Positions 1-7,655 of a DNA stretch of 16,536 nt are shown here, in pieces. The position numbers and the translations under genes are program-made. The first letter of the stretch is position 1, and every line of letters starts with the position of its first letter. Source of the stretch: Planctomycetota bacterium. GTDB lineage: Bacteria; Planctomycetota; PLA2. The stretch is taken from contig JAKLKT010000008.1 in the NCBI GenBank assembly GCA_023150495.1, positions 1 through 16,536 on the forward strand. The letters run 5' to 3'. The notes beneath the pieces are model-generated. The model saw nothing but the letters and a program-made list of their open reading frames with translations. It did no database searches and was not told where the DNA came from.

Positions 1-1138
1 CCATCCGGCTCGCGGCCATGCCCCAGAGGGCACGGATCCTCGTGCCCCTTGCGCCCGCGGCTTCCGCAAGCTTGACCGAGGCCTCCCACGCCTCGATCGC
101 CTGCGCGTGCTCGCCGAGCGCATTCGACGCGATGGCGATCCCCGACGCGGCCTTGGCCATCCGGGCCGCGTCCCCTCCCTGCTCGGCGATCGCATACGCC
201 TCGCGGAGCGCGTCGCGACCCTCGGCCGGCTTCCCGCTCCTCTCAAGGATGAGCCCCTGGTCGATGAGCGCATCCATGAGGCCCCTCGGGTCGCCCAGCT
301 CGCGACAGAGCGCGATGCGGTCGCGCTGGCATGCGAGCGCCTTCTCGTCATTGCCGGCGATGGCGTGAAGCGACGCGAGGTTCCCTACGACGACGAGGCG
401 CGTGGGCGCGTGGCCGGCGCTCTGCGCCAGCACGAGGGCCTTCTCCTCCGCGGCTATGGCGCGCGGGATGTCGCCCAGCTCGCGGAAGACGAGGCCGATG
501 TTCGCGAGCGACTCCGCGCGGCCGAGCTCGCTCCGTCGGCGCTCCTCGATCGCGAGTCGCTCTTCCCAGGCCGAGAGCGCGGCCGCATGCTCCCCGTCGA
601 GGAGGCACATGCGCCCTGCCTCGTTAAGGTTGGCCACGGCACCGGCGAGCCAGCCGACGGCCGAAGCCGCGTCCGCGGCCTCAGCGAAGGCCTTCGCGCT
701 CTCCGCGCGACGGCCGAGGTTCGCGAGCGCGAAGCCGCGGGTGGACTCGAGCCGGCATCGCATGACTGCGCCCAACGGGCCCTTGGCGCCGTCGAGGATC
801 ATGAGGGCGTTCGCGGGGTTCCCCGCGAACAGCGCCGCGTTGGCGTCGGCGAAGGCCCGGCGTGCCGCGTCGTCGGGAGGCGCGCCCTTCCGGCCGGCCA
901 CGTACTCGCACAGGCGCTGCGTGTCTGGGCTCTCGACCGCTCGCGCAAAGCTGAGCGCTTCCTGCGGCTTCCCGCGCGCGCAGATCTCCTCGGCGACGAG
1001 CCACGGATCCGGGACCGCGATCGCGGCAGCTGACTCCCCCTTGGCCAGCGCCGCGAGGACGCGGTCGGCGGCATCGGAGACCGGGTCGCCGGCGCCGGCA
1101 GGCGCGGCGAGGATCAGGAAGAGGCCGAGGAGGCGCAC
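1..1138 (-). CDS. Secreted TPR-repeat protein, 3' part cut by window edge
   Basis: The reverse strand is open from a GTG at 1138 to the left edge, giving 379 residues with no stop. The N-terminus (VRLLGLFLILAAPAGAG) is a signal peptide. Next comes a short helical module with DAADRVL and PDPWLVAEE, then from about residue 100 a run of TPR-like helix pairs (for example ESLANIGLVFRELGDIPRAI and NLASLHAIAGNDEKALA). TPR arrays are protein-binding scaffolds; this one should act outside the cytoplasm. I prefer GTG 1138 over the adjacent GTG 1141 because there is no Shine-Dalgarno and a TACGTT box lies 7 nt upstream of 1138, as at other leaderless-looking starts here. The N-terminal module recurs in the broken gene at 4740-5778, so the two are paralogues. 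The C-terminus is missing; TPR proteins of this kind often end in an enzymatic or CHAT domain, but nothing of that is visible. The TPR call is firm, the function unknown. Confidence 0.85.
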   Translation of the reverse strand, partial: MRLLGLFLILAAPAGAGDPVSDAADRVLAALAKGESAAAIAVPDPWLVAEEICARGKPQEALSFARAVESPDTQRLCEYVAGRKGAPPDDAARRAFADANAALFAGNPANALMILDGAKGPLGAVMRCRLESTRGFALANLGRRAESAKAFAEAADAASAVGWLAGAVANLNEAGRMCLLDGEHAAALSAWEERLAIEERRRSELGRAESLANIGLVFRELGDIPRAIAAEEKALVLAQSAGHAPTRLVVVGNLASLHAIAGNDEKALACQRDRIALCRELGDPRGLMDALIDQGLILERSGKPAEGRDALREAYAIAEQGGDAARMAKAASGIAIASNALGEHAQAIEAWEASVKLAEAAGARGTRIRALWGMAASRM

Positions 1139-1145
1139 CACGAGG

Positions 1146-1151
1146 AACGTA
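1146..1151 (-). promoter_or_regulatory. Putative -10 box of a leaderless TPR gene
   Basis: TACGTT on the minus strand, 7 nt before GTG 1138, with no purine-rich Shine-Dalgarno in between. It is the weakest match of the TANNNT set in this window and no -35 element is obvious. Confidence 0.35.
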
Positions 1152-1234
1152 GCACCGATCCGCTCCCGTACGCAGGGGCGGAGGACGCATGGGGCTGCCC
1201 TCCGCTTGCGATAGCGGATGACGGCGGCCCGACC

Positions 1235-1345
1235 TTGGAGCGTTCGCGCGGGCCATCGCGGCCGCGTCGTTGGCCCCGTCGCCGACAGACGCGACGGCCC
1301 TGCGCGGCCTCTTCGCGCGTGAGCATCTCCTCCTCGCGCTCTTCC
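1235..1345 (-). pseudogene. Relic of a HAD / P-type ATPase hinge motif
   Basis: Between the two left-hand TPR genes lies a 354 bp gap (1139-1492). On the minus strand one frame reads MLTREEAAQG down to about 1297, and a second frame continues as VASVGDGANDAAAMARANA from 1295. Joined across a one-base shift, this resembles the conserved stretch of P-type ATPases and related HAD phosphatases, in which GDGxND carries the Mg-binding aspartate. No start codon, no phosphorylation motif and no flanking domains are present, so at most it is a frameshifted fragment. GC-rich sequence can mimic short motifs, so chance cannot be excluded. I see nothing else in the gap. Confidence 0.3.
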
Positions 1346-1492
1346 CCCGCTGCGCCTTCGCCGCCGTGAGGCGGCCCCTCCGCGAGCGCTCGAGCCGAAC
1401 GCGCCCGCCGGGCTTCATTCGATAGGGCACGCTCGTCGCCGCCAACCGGTGGCAGGACGAGGACCGCAGCACCGGGGGCCTGCACCAGTGAC

Positions 1493-3331
1493 TCAATCCC
1501 CGAAGTAGAGTCCGACCGCCCCGAATTGGCCTGACACCGAAGATTGCCAGTCCCGCATCGCCTCGTAGACGCCGGCGCCGGTGTGGTTGATGCCGTGGGC
1601 GCCGAAGGACACGCCGCCGCGTCCGCCTGAGAACCATTGGGAGCGGCGGGAGATGCGCGCGAGGAACGAGCGCGCGAGGCGGCGGTCAAGGTGGAGGATC
1701 TCGACGCGCCCCGGCTCCTCGTCGAGGATTGACTTCGACAGCGGCTCCCAGATCTGGGGCGCCGCGCGCCCGAGCTCGTAGAGGCTCTCGTAGACGATCT
1801 CCTCCTTGCCGGGATAGGAGAGCGCCTTCACGTAGGCCGCCGTGGCCGCGGGGACGTCGCCGCAGAGCCCGTGCAGGAACCCGATCTCGGCATTCGCGAC
1901 CGCGCTCTCGCCGCACCGCGCGGCCATGTCCTGGAGCATCCGGAGAATCTGCTCGTTGGGGAGCGCTATGCCCCAGAGCTGGCCGGCGAGTCTCAAGCTT
2001 CGCCACGTCTCAGGACGTTCCGGCTCGAGCCGGAGGGCGGCTTCGAAGCACGGGAGCGCGGCCGTCAGGCTGCCGTCGCGCCGGTGGAGCTCTCCGAGGA
2101 GCGTCCACGACTCGACGTTCTTCCGGCCGAGCTCGACCGCCCGCTGCACGGCCTCCAACGCGCCCTCGTAATCGTTGTGCTTGTAGCAGAACTGGCCGCA
2201 GCGCCACCACATCTCGGGGTCGGCGTCGTTCGACCGCGCCGCCTCGAAGAACGCGCGCACGGCGTCCTCGGTTCTCGACCACGCCTCGAGGATCGACGAG
2301 TACTCGACCCACGCGAGCACCTTGTCGGGCGCCGCCGCGATCGCGTCGCGCACGTGGGCCTCCGCGCCGGCGGCGTCGCCAGCGTCCGCCCTGTTGAGCG
2401 CGAGGTACAGGTGTGCGGCAGTCAGGTCCGGCTTGTATCCGACGGCCCGGAGCAGCATCTTGTCCGACCGGTCCGCCTCGCCGCCCAGACGCAACACGAT
2501 GCCGAGGCCGAGGTGCGCCTGCGCGTCCCGCGGCGACGCCTTCAGCGCCGAGCGGAAGCGCTCCTCGTCCAGGCGTGCGCGGAAGGGCTTGAGGCTCACG
2601 CCCGGACGCCGGTCGCGCTCCCACGTCTCGCGGCATCGCTCAAGTTCGCGCGCGACAGCGTTCATGCCGACTTCGACGTGACAGCGGGCCGCGATCTCTG
2701 GCGTCACGTCGGACTGCGCCAGGACCTCGTCGAAGTAGAGTTGCCGGAATTCGAACGCCCGCGCCTCGAACAGCGCGCGATCGAGGTACGCCGCGGCAGT
2801 TCGGGCGCGCGCCGCGTGCTGTTCGTGGGCGAACCGCTCGAAGCGGCGCTGGTCGACCTTGCGCGGGATGCTGCCGCCCGACGCGAGGTGCGCCGCGAGG
2901 CGCTTCCAGCGTTCCGGGCCGGCATGGTCCGCGACCACCGCGACGACCTCCGCGAACGCGACGAGATCGAAGCCTGCGCCCTTGCGGCCGAAGGTCGTCC
3001 GCCACGGGGCGGGGTCGCGATCGAGCGCGTCGAAAAGGATGGCGACCACCTCGCGATACTGACCCTCCGCGTCTTCACCGCGCGCCGCCGCGCTGTCCGC
3101 TTGCCGCAGCACGATCTCGGCGCGGGCGTAGCGCATCGGAACGTGCTTCGGGTCCGCGGCGTGGACCCAGGCGAGATGCTCGCTGGCCTCAAGCAGTTTC
3201 CCCTCGCGGATCGCCTTCAGCGCGAGGCGGTAGCGCTCCGGCTGGGACAGGGCCTCCTCCGGGTCCTGGGAGCTGGCGACGGCCTGAAGCAGCGCGACGG
3301 CCGCGACGAGCATTGAGACGCCGACCTTCAT
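1493..3331 (-). CDS. Secreted TPR-repeat protein, 612 aa
   Basis: The protein starts MKVGVSMLVAAVALLQAVASS, a signal peptide, so it is exported. A first TPR-like pair follows (residues about 30-75, GKLLEASEHLAWVHAADPKH). After a helical middle, a regular TPR array runs from about residue 235 to 440, including ALKASPRDAQAHLGLGIVLR, DYEGALEAVQRAVELGRKN and SLTAALPCFEAALRLEPERP. The last 60 residues are glycine- and aromatic-rich with no TPR pattern. The start at 3331 is chosen over an upstream in-frame codon because GGAGG sits 6 nt before it and the signal peptide begins exactly there. A TTGACA/CAGAAT promoter lies just upstream. It is divergent from the LolA-like gene at 3511. The C-terminal tail may be a separate domain, but I do not recognise it. 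The role is unknown beyond a probable scaffold. Confidence 0.88.
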   Translation of the reverse strand: MKVGVSMLVAAVALLQAVASSQDPEEALSQPERYRLALKAIREGKLLEASEHLAWVHAADPKHVPMRYARAEIVLRQADSAAARGEDAEGQYREVVAILFDALDRDPAPWRTTFGRKGAGFDLVAFAEVVAVVADHAGPERWKRLAAHLASGGSIPRKVDQRRFERFAHEQHAARARTAAAYLDRALFEARAFEFRQLYFDEVLAQSDVTPEIAARCHVEVGMNAVARELERCRETWERDRRPGVSLKPFRARLDEERFRSALKASPRDAQAHLGLGIVLRLGGEADRSDKMLLRAVGYKPDLTAAHLYLALNRADAGDAAGAEAHVRDAIAAAPDKVLAWVEYSSILEAWSRTEDAVRAFFEAARSNDADPEMWWRCGQFCYKHNDYEGALEAVQRAVELGRKNVESWTLLGELHRRDGSLTAALPCFEAALRLEPERPETWRSLRLAGQLWGIALPNEQILRMLQDMAARCGESAVANAEIGFLHGLCGDVPAATAAYVKALSYPGKEEIVYESLYELGRAAPQIWEPLSKSILDEEPGRVEILHLDRRLARSFLARISRRSQWFSGGRGGVSFGAHGINHTGAGVYEAMRDWQSSVSGQFGAVGLYFGD

Positions 3332-3364
3332 GGCAACCTCCGGGAACCGGAACGCGTGGCGCAG

Positions 3365-3394
3365 ATTCTGGGCCGGCTTCCCGGCCGGTGTCAA
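3365..3394 (-). promoter_or_regulatory. Sigma70-type promoter with palindrome in the spacer
   Basis: On the minus strand a perfect TTGACA (3389-3394) is followed after 18 nt by CAGAAT (3365-3370), 33 nt before the start at 3331, leaving room for a short leader with the GGAGG site. The spacer contains an inverted repeat, GGCCGG (3371-3376) and CCGGCC (3381-3386) around a 4 nt centre. It could be an operator or only a GC-rich coincidence. Confidence 0.55.
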
Positions 3395-3510
3395 CTGGAA
3401 TCGGGGTGTTGGATCACGACCCACTGCCGGACACGGTGCCAGCTACCCTTGCGGGCCGGGTTCGTGGTACCTTCCAGCGCGGCTAGGGCGCTCCTCGGGA
3501 GGTCTTGCTG

Positions 3511-4413
3511 ATGATTCGAGATCGATCGTCCGGCTCGCCGGTAGTGCTCCTCTTGACGTTGCTCCTCGCAGCCGCGGGAGTGCGCGCCGGGGACGGCCCC
3601 GGAGCGACCATCGAGCGGCCGAAGGGCCCGAAGGCCGACGAGGTCTCGCGGCAGGCGCTCGAACGCTGGGAGGCGATGGAGTACAGCGCCGTCGCTGCCG
3701 GCGCACGCAAGATCTCCTGTTCGATCGTTGTGGCCTCTGAATACGATCGGAAGGTCCGCGAGGGGATCTACTGGTGGGACGGCGCCGCGGCGAAGCTCAC
3801 GTGGGCCCCCGACGCCGCGGACGTCCTCGAGAACGATGCGCGCGCGCGCCCCGATGGCGTCATGGCGGTGTCGAAGGAGGTCGCCGAAATGCGCCTCAAT
3901 CGCATCGAGGTGCCGCTCGCGTTCACGCCGTTCGCGCTGCGGCGCGCGCTCGCCGACTGCCGCCTGCAGGGGGTCGCCGAGGATGGCGGCACGCGGGTGA
4001 CCGTCTCCGGCGCGAATCGCGCCGGTTGGCTCGGCGGGAGCGTGACCGTGCTCGTCTTCAACCGGCGCGGCGCGCTCCACCGCATGCGCGCGACACACCC
4101 GGGCGGCGACGCGAAGCCACCGATCGAGGTCGAGCACGCCATGACCTGGATCAAGGACGAAGGCGCGCATCTCCTCGAGACGCTCACGACCACGCCGGAT
4201 CCGCGTCCGGGGATCAACGGCACCCGGACGGTCCGCTTCACATACGAGCGCAAGGACGGGTTCATCGTCCCCACGGCAGCCGAGATGTCGACCAACGGCA
4301 CAAAGCACACGATCACGTTCACTGACTACAAGTTCGGCGACGCCATCAATACAACGACGCCCGCCGAGTGGGTGCTCAAGCCCCCCAAACCCAACCCCAG
4401 CGGCGGCCGCTGA
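3511..4413 (+). CDS. Exported LolA-like beta-rich protein, 300 aa
   Basis: The start is ATG 3511, with GGGAGG 8 nt upstream; the in-frame TTG at 3505 is too close to that site. Residues 9-26 (SPVVLLLTLLLAAAGVRA) form a signal peptide. The rest has alternating beta strands (YDRKVREGIYWWDGAAAKLTW, VTVLVFNRRGALHRM, TVRFTYERKDGFIVPTAAEM). This resembles the layout of periplasmic LolA/LolB-like outer-membrane lipoprotein carriers, in which a half-barrel ends in a strand of the form '.G..lPt...'. No lipobox is present. The similarity is a fold-level impression and I would not assign lipoprotein transport. The tail (KPPKPNPSGGR) is proline-rich. It is divergent from the TPR gene at 3331 and is followed at 69 bp by a broken gene in the same direction. 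Confidence 0.82.
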   Translation: MIRDRSSGSPVVLLLTLLLAAAGVRAGDGPGATIERPKGPKADEVSRQALERWEAMEYSAVAAGARKISCSIVVASEYDRKVREGIYWWDGAAAKLTWAPDAADVLENDARARPDGVMAVSKEVAEMRLNRIEVPLAFTPFALRRALADCRLQGVAEDGGTRVTVSGANRAGWLGGSVTVLVFNRRGALHRMRATHPGGDAKPPIEVEHAMTWIKDEGAHLLETLTTTPDPRPGINGTRTVRFTYERKDGFIVPTAAEMSTNGTKHTITFTDYKFGDAINTTTPAEWVLKPPKPNPSGGR

Positions 4414-4482
4414 AGGCCATCGCCTGTCAACGCACGGGCACGTCTGATCAGACACCTTGGGCCCCAGGCGAAGGAGCGAGCC

Positions 4483-4740
4483 ATGACGAGAGCGTGGGGC
4501 GCGGTGCTCGGGGCTGTCCTTGCGTTGAACTCGGCCTTTTTGCCGGCAACTTGGTCGACTTGACGAAGATCGACCGTGGCATCGCCAAGGAGCCGAAGTA
4601 CCTGAACCAGCCGCGCCATGCCTTGCTCGCATTCGGACCCGGAGCCGAGAAGCGGGCATGGCTGGTCATGGACGGCGAAGACGTCCTGTACGTCGATCGC
4701 AACGGAAATGCTGCCAAGAAGGTCAACGTCGCGCCCGGCG
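4483..4740 (+). pseudogene. Broken exported DRNGN-family gene (frameshift, 3' truncation)
   Basis: AAGGAG stands 6 nt before ATG 4483, and the first 18 codons give a signal peptide (MTRAWGAVLGAVLALNSA). The frame then hits a stop at 4561. The next frame carries a coherent mature sequence (NLVDLTKIDRGIAKEPKY, then AWLVMDGEDVLYVDRNGN). Adding one T to the five-T run at 4537-4541 joins the two as ...NSAFFAGNLVDLTKID. The WLVxDG...LYVDRNGN pattern is one I associate with a planctomycete family of exported proteins of unknown role; DxNGN is reminiscent of a calcium-binding loop. Intact members continue well past this point, but here the sequence runs into the antisense TPR pseudogene near 4740, so the 3' part is lost. 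The single-base lesion could be an assembly error; the truncation could not be explained by one. Confidence 0.7.
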
Positions 4741-5778
4741 CCGCAAGCTCCAGCGCCCGCTCGTGGCAGGAGAGCGCCTTGGCGAACCCGCCGTGGGCGT
4801 GGTAGAGCCCCCCCATGTTCGAGCGGCACATCCCCGTCTCCTCGAAGTAGCGGAGGCGGCGCGAGAAGAGATCGAGAGCGACCGCGGTCTCGCCCATGTG
4901 GTCCCGGACGATCGCGAGGTTGACGAGGGCGTTCGCGGTCCTCTCGCGATCGCCCGCCTCCTCGAACCGCTGGAGTGCACGTTCGAAGAGCGCAACCGCG
5001 GAAGCGTTCTCCAGAGCCCGCGCCCGCACATTGCCCATGTTTGAGGGCCAGCCCCGCGGCGCGCGCATCGCCCGCCGACTCCGCCTGGAGGGAGCCCTCG
5101 AGGCTCTTCATCGCCAGGGCGCTCCTTCCGAGGCCCTGCTGCGAGATGCCGATCCCGAGGAGGGCGGCGGCGCGCCCGGGCACTGAGCCGCGGGACTCCT
5201 GGACCCGAAGGAGCCTCTCGAAGCGGCGCAGCGCCAGCTCGTGCTCGTCGCGGCGGCTCCGGGCCGTCGCAGCCAAGTCGAGCAGCTCCGCCTCGCGCGA
5301 GAGCCAGCCGACGCGGCCCGCCAGGTCAGCGGCTTCGAGGAGCGAGGTCGCCGCCTCCGCGTGCCGATCGAGCATGCGGAGGGCGTACCCCCTGGACCGG
5401 CGCAACCAGAGCGACACGACCGGCTCTTCGGAGCCCCGTTCCGGCCGCAGCTCCCGCGCGACCGACTCGATCAGCGCGCGCCCCTCCGTGTCGGGCTTCC
5501 GCTCGCTGGCTCAAGCGCAGGAACTCCGGCAGCCGTTCGGTGTCGGGCCGAGTCGAGGCGAGGGCGAAGGCCTCCGCGGCGGGAAGCTCGCCCATCTCCC
5601 AGAGCTCGTCCGCCACGAGCCAGGGATCCGGCTGCGCCCTTGCCGCGAGCGCGGCGAGCCCCGCCGTGTCGCCTGTCCTGAAGAGACGGAGCACCTCGTC
5701 GGCGGCGTCCGTGATAGCGTCGGGGTCGGCGAACGGAGCCGGCAGGAGGAGGGCGAGGACGAATCGCCGTATCGGCAC
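4740..5778 (-). pseudogene. Broken secreted TPR gene, paralogue of the left-edge TPR gene
   Basis: It begins at GTG 5778 with a signal peptide (MPIRRFVLALLLPAPFA) and the module DAADEVLRLF...PDPWLVADELWEMGELPAAEAF...PDTERLPEFL, which matches the start of the gene at 1-1138. Near 5508-5509 one extra base shifts the frame; reading resumes at ERKPDTEGRALIESVARE and continues with TPR pairs (RRSRGYALRMLDRHAEAATS, EAELLDLAATARSRRDEHEL). At the AAA run at 5040-5042 a second extra base shifts it again; removing one A gives GLALNMGNVRARAL. TPRs continue to SCHERALELA at about 4745, where similarity ends at the junction with the antisense DRNGN-family remnant. The last TPR pair is also several residues short around 4830. 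The C-terminal part is absent, so it is unlikely to make a working protein. Confidence 0.75.
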
Positions 5779-5898
5779 GACAGCCCATTCATGCAGAAAC
5801 GGTGCTTCGCTGCTCGCCTCTGCCCGATGCGCGGGCGGCGGGTTAGGGCGTCAACAGCGCGTGCAGGCGGTGCGGCCGACTCCCCGCGCTGCTCCCTT

Positions 5899-6321
5899 TC
5901 AACGCCTCGCGCGCCGGAAGAGAATCCGCAGGTCCTGTTCCGTCTGGAGCACGAGACCGTACGCATCGCAACCGGGCGCGACCGCGTACGTCATCTCCAG
6001 CGGCTCCCACCCCTTCTGCGCGAGGAGGTTGACGATCGCCGTGGTATGGGCGGCCTTCCTGGAACCTCCGAGAGCGGCGGCCAGCTCCGGGATCGTCGCG
6101 GCGGAGTGCCTTATGTCCACCCCCTCCGTCCACCAGTAGTAGGCCGGCGAAGGGGCGGCGTGGTCCCGCCCCATGGGGTCGGTGAATCCGAACACGCCGT
6201 ACTCCCAGCCGACCGCCGACTCGCCGCCCGACGCGTGATCGCCGCGGCCCGGGAAGAAGAGGAAGCCCGCCGCTACCAGCGTCGCGGGAACCGCGAAAGA
6301 AAACCACCCTCGTCTCGTCAT
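5899..6321 (-). CDS. Small membrane-anchored protein, DUF4177-like, 140 aa
   Basis: The start is ATG 6321, with GAGGGG 6 nt upstream and a TACAAT box 37 nt upstream; longer in-frame starts lack such a site. Residues 5-23 (GWFSFAVPATLVAAGFLFF) form one transmembrane anchor or uncleaved signal. The soluble part begins GWEYGVFGFTD and ends with a block reading AIVNLLAQKGWEPLEMTYA, then LRILFRRARR. A strand with WEY, a helix ending in 'LxxxGWExl' and a last strand ending in basic residues is the layout of DUF4177-type small domains. Function is unknown. The gene is intact and lies downstream of an otherwise decayed stretch. Confidence 0.78.
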   Translation of the reverse strand: MTRRGWFSFAVPATLVAAGFLFFPGRGDHASGGESAVGWEYGVFGFTDPMGRDHAAPSPAYYWWTEGVDIRHSAATIPELAAALGGSRKAAHTTAIVNLLAQKGWEPLEMTYAVAPGCDAYGLVLQTEQDLRILFRRARR

Positions 6322-6358
6322 CTCGTACCCCTCGTTGCTGCGTTCCGAGTTCGGCGGG

Positions 6359-6364
6359 ATTGTA
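6359..6364 (-). promoter_or_regulatory. TACAAT -10 box for the 140-aa protein
   Basis: Exact TACAAT on the minus strand, 37 nt upstream of ATG 6321, which leaves about 30 nt of leader with a GAGGGG ribosome site. No clear TTGACA-like -35 is seen. Confidence 0.5.
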
Positions 6365-6445
6365 GCCTTCCCACGAGGCGAGTGTCGCCCGACCGACCTC
6401 GGAGCGTCTCGCGATCCGACGCGTCGCGCCTCCACTCGCCGGAGA

Positions 6446-6796
6446 TCAACACCGCTCCACCGTCGGGGAGCCGCCCCCACGAACGGGCGTCGGCCGTGTG
6501 GGCTCTACGGCGACACGAGACGGAGGCGCGACTCGCACCAGGCGCGGCGGACGCGCGAGTTCGTCCGCGACGTTGCCGGTCCTGAGCGCGCCCTTCGGGT
6601 GTTCGGTGGGCGCGTTCCCGACGGTGTGCGTCTTCCGGCCGCTCCAGGGGAGCGCGATGGCGGACGAGCCGCCGCCGCGCTACGAGGACACACGGCGCGT
6701 GATGAAGCACGCGTGGGAGCGCTGCCGCGACCGCGGGGTCTCCGCCTCCTGCCCGCCGATCTTGCCGATCGCGAAGAGCGCGTAGACCTCGAGCAC
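6446..6796 (-). other. Coding-like stretch, readable on both strands, possible relic
   Basis: The 568 bp gap between the genes at 6321 and 6890 holds one unusual segment. From about 6543 to 6785 every third base is almost always G or C, as in real genes here. On the minus strand, from GTG 6796, the reading is LEVYALFAIGKIGGQEAETP..., then a single TAG at 6680-6682, then SSAIALPWSGRKTHTVGN and GALRTGNVADELARPPRL to a TGA at 6446. One C-to-T change in a glutamine codon would explain the TAG. The plus strand is also open here (6498-6785), with a possible 42-residue ORF from ATG 6657 preceded by GGGGAG. I favour a minus-strand relic on composition, but cannot name it and cannot settle the strand. 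Confidence 0.3.
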
Positions 6797-6829
6797 GCGC
6801 CGGCGCCCGCTCGCGCCCCCCCCACGCGA

Positions 6830-6835
6830 TACAAT
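6830..6835 (+). promoter_or_regulatory. TACAAT -10 box for the small lipoprotein gene
   Basis: Exact TACAAT, 54 nt upstream of ATG 6890, giving a leader of about 45 nt that contains the GAGGAGG ribosome site. No convincing -35 element. Confidence 0.45.
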
Positions 6836-6889
6836 CTCATCATCAAGGCCGAAGCGCGGGGGTCATGGCGATATCGCGAGGAGGTCCTG

Positions 6890-7378
6890 ATGAGTCACTC
6901 GGCTCGGGCAAGGGCGATCAACGTCGGTTTGGGTGTGGCGATCATCTTGAGCCTGAGCGCCTGCACGACGGGCCCGGGCAACAAGCCGTCGACCCTGCGA
7001 TGGAAGACCTACAGCGACGACCAGGCCATCGCCTTTCCGCCCGCCAGCTGGACCAAGGGACCCTTCCAGTACGCGCTGACCAAAGTCGAGACCACGCGGC
7101 GCTACACCGTGATTGAGACCGAGTCGCGCGGCTTGCGCTTTCATGTTTCCATCCAGAACACGGGGGCCGGCGAGGCTGACGTGTTCGCGGGCATGCCCAA
7201 GGCCAGCCTGTGGCTCAGCGACGGCGCCAAGATCGACAAGCTGGTCTGGACCGCAGCCAAGGTCAAGATCGGACCGGGCGAGGCCACCACGGGCATGTAC
7301 TTCAACGACGGCAGCCTGAGCGAGGGCGTCAGACCCGTGAAGCTCTTCATCGACGGCCAGCCCGTGGCCGCCTGGTGA
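6890..7378 (+). CDS. Small lipoprotein, 162 aa
   Basis: The start is ATG 6890, with GAGGAGG about 5 nt upstream. Basic residues, a hydrophobic stretch and a lipobox LSAC (Cys25) mark it as a lipid-anchored exported protein. The mature part is beta-rich (YALTKVETTRRYTVIETESR, GLRFHVSIQNTGAGEADVF, ASLWLSDGAKIDKLVW), with 'V.IQNTG' followed by a 'KIGPGEA..GMYF' strand. This is the pattern of an Ig-like/telokin-like sandwich such as DUF4352 or FxLYD, domains that follow a lipobox in many bacterial lipoproteins. That fold is an inference. It stands alone: the next gene is on the other strand, 277 bp away, and I see nothing in that spacer. Confidence 0.82.
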   Translation: MSHSARARAINVGLGVAIILSLSACTTGPGNKPSTLRWKTYSDDQAIAFPPASWTKGPFQYALTKVETTRRYTVIETESRGLRFHVSIQNTGAGEADVFAGMPKASLWLSDGAKIDKLVWTAAKVKIGPGEATTGMYFNDGSLSEGVRPVKLFIDGQPVAAW

Positions 7379-7655
7379 GCCGCGCGTGAGCCCGGGGCCA
7401 AGCCCATCACGTGAGAGATCTGGCGGAATTGCCCCATTTGCGTCGCGTCGCCGCCCCTGTGTTCCGGCGCCTGTGCCCCGGCAAGGAGCAGGCGGGCCGC
7501 GCCGCCGCCCGGCGACCGGGACTCCGAGTACGCGACGGCGCGACGGAAGTCCCGGGCGCAGCGACGCGAGCTGGGGATTCACGCCGCGCCTCCGCGTCCC
7601 TCGGCCCCACCGGCGCGGCCCCCGGGCTCAGGGCGGAGGAGGGGAGGATCGCGCC

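Noticed and set aside
107..1033. 308-codon plus-strand open frame
   Set aside because: It is the mirror of the minus-strand TPR gene; arginine-rich, no signal or domain, and the antisense frame has regular TPR structure.
1871..3316. 481-codon plus-strand open frame
   Set aside because: Antisense shadow of the TPR gene at 1493-3331, which has a signal peptide, ribosome site and promoter.
3449..3473. TTGCGG / TACCTT as promoter of the LolA-like gene
   Set aside because: The spacing is only 13 nt; TACCTT alone might be a -10 box, but the evidence is too weak to list.
4537..4541. Programmed frameshift at the T run
   Set aside because: The run is short and not a canonical slippery heptamer, and the gene is also truncated at its 3' end, so a plain lesion is simpler.
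4483..4563. Intact 26-residue small protein
   Set aside because: It is only the signal peptide of the broken DRNGN-family gene; the stop comes from a frameshift at the T run, and the mature sequence continues in the next frame.
4975..6585. 536-codon plus-strand open frame
   Set aside because: Shadow of the broken TPR gene and the 140-residue gene; no coherent domain and skewed composition.
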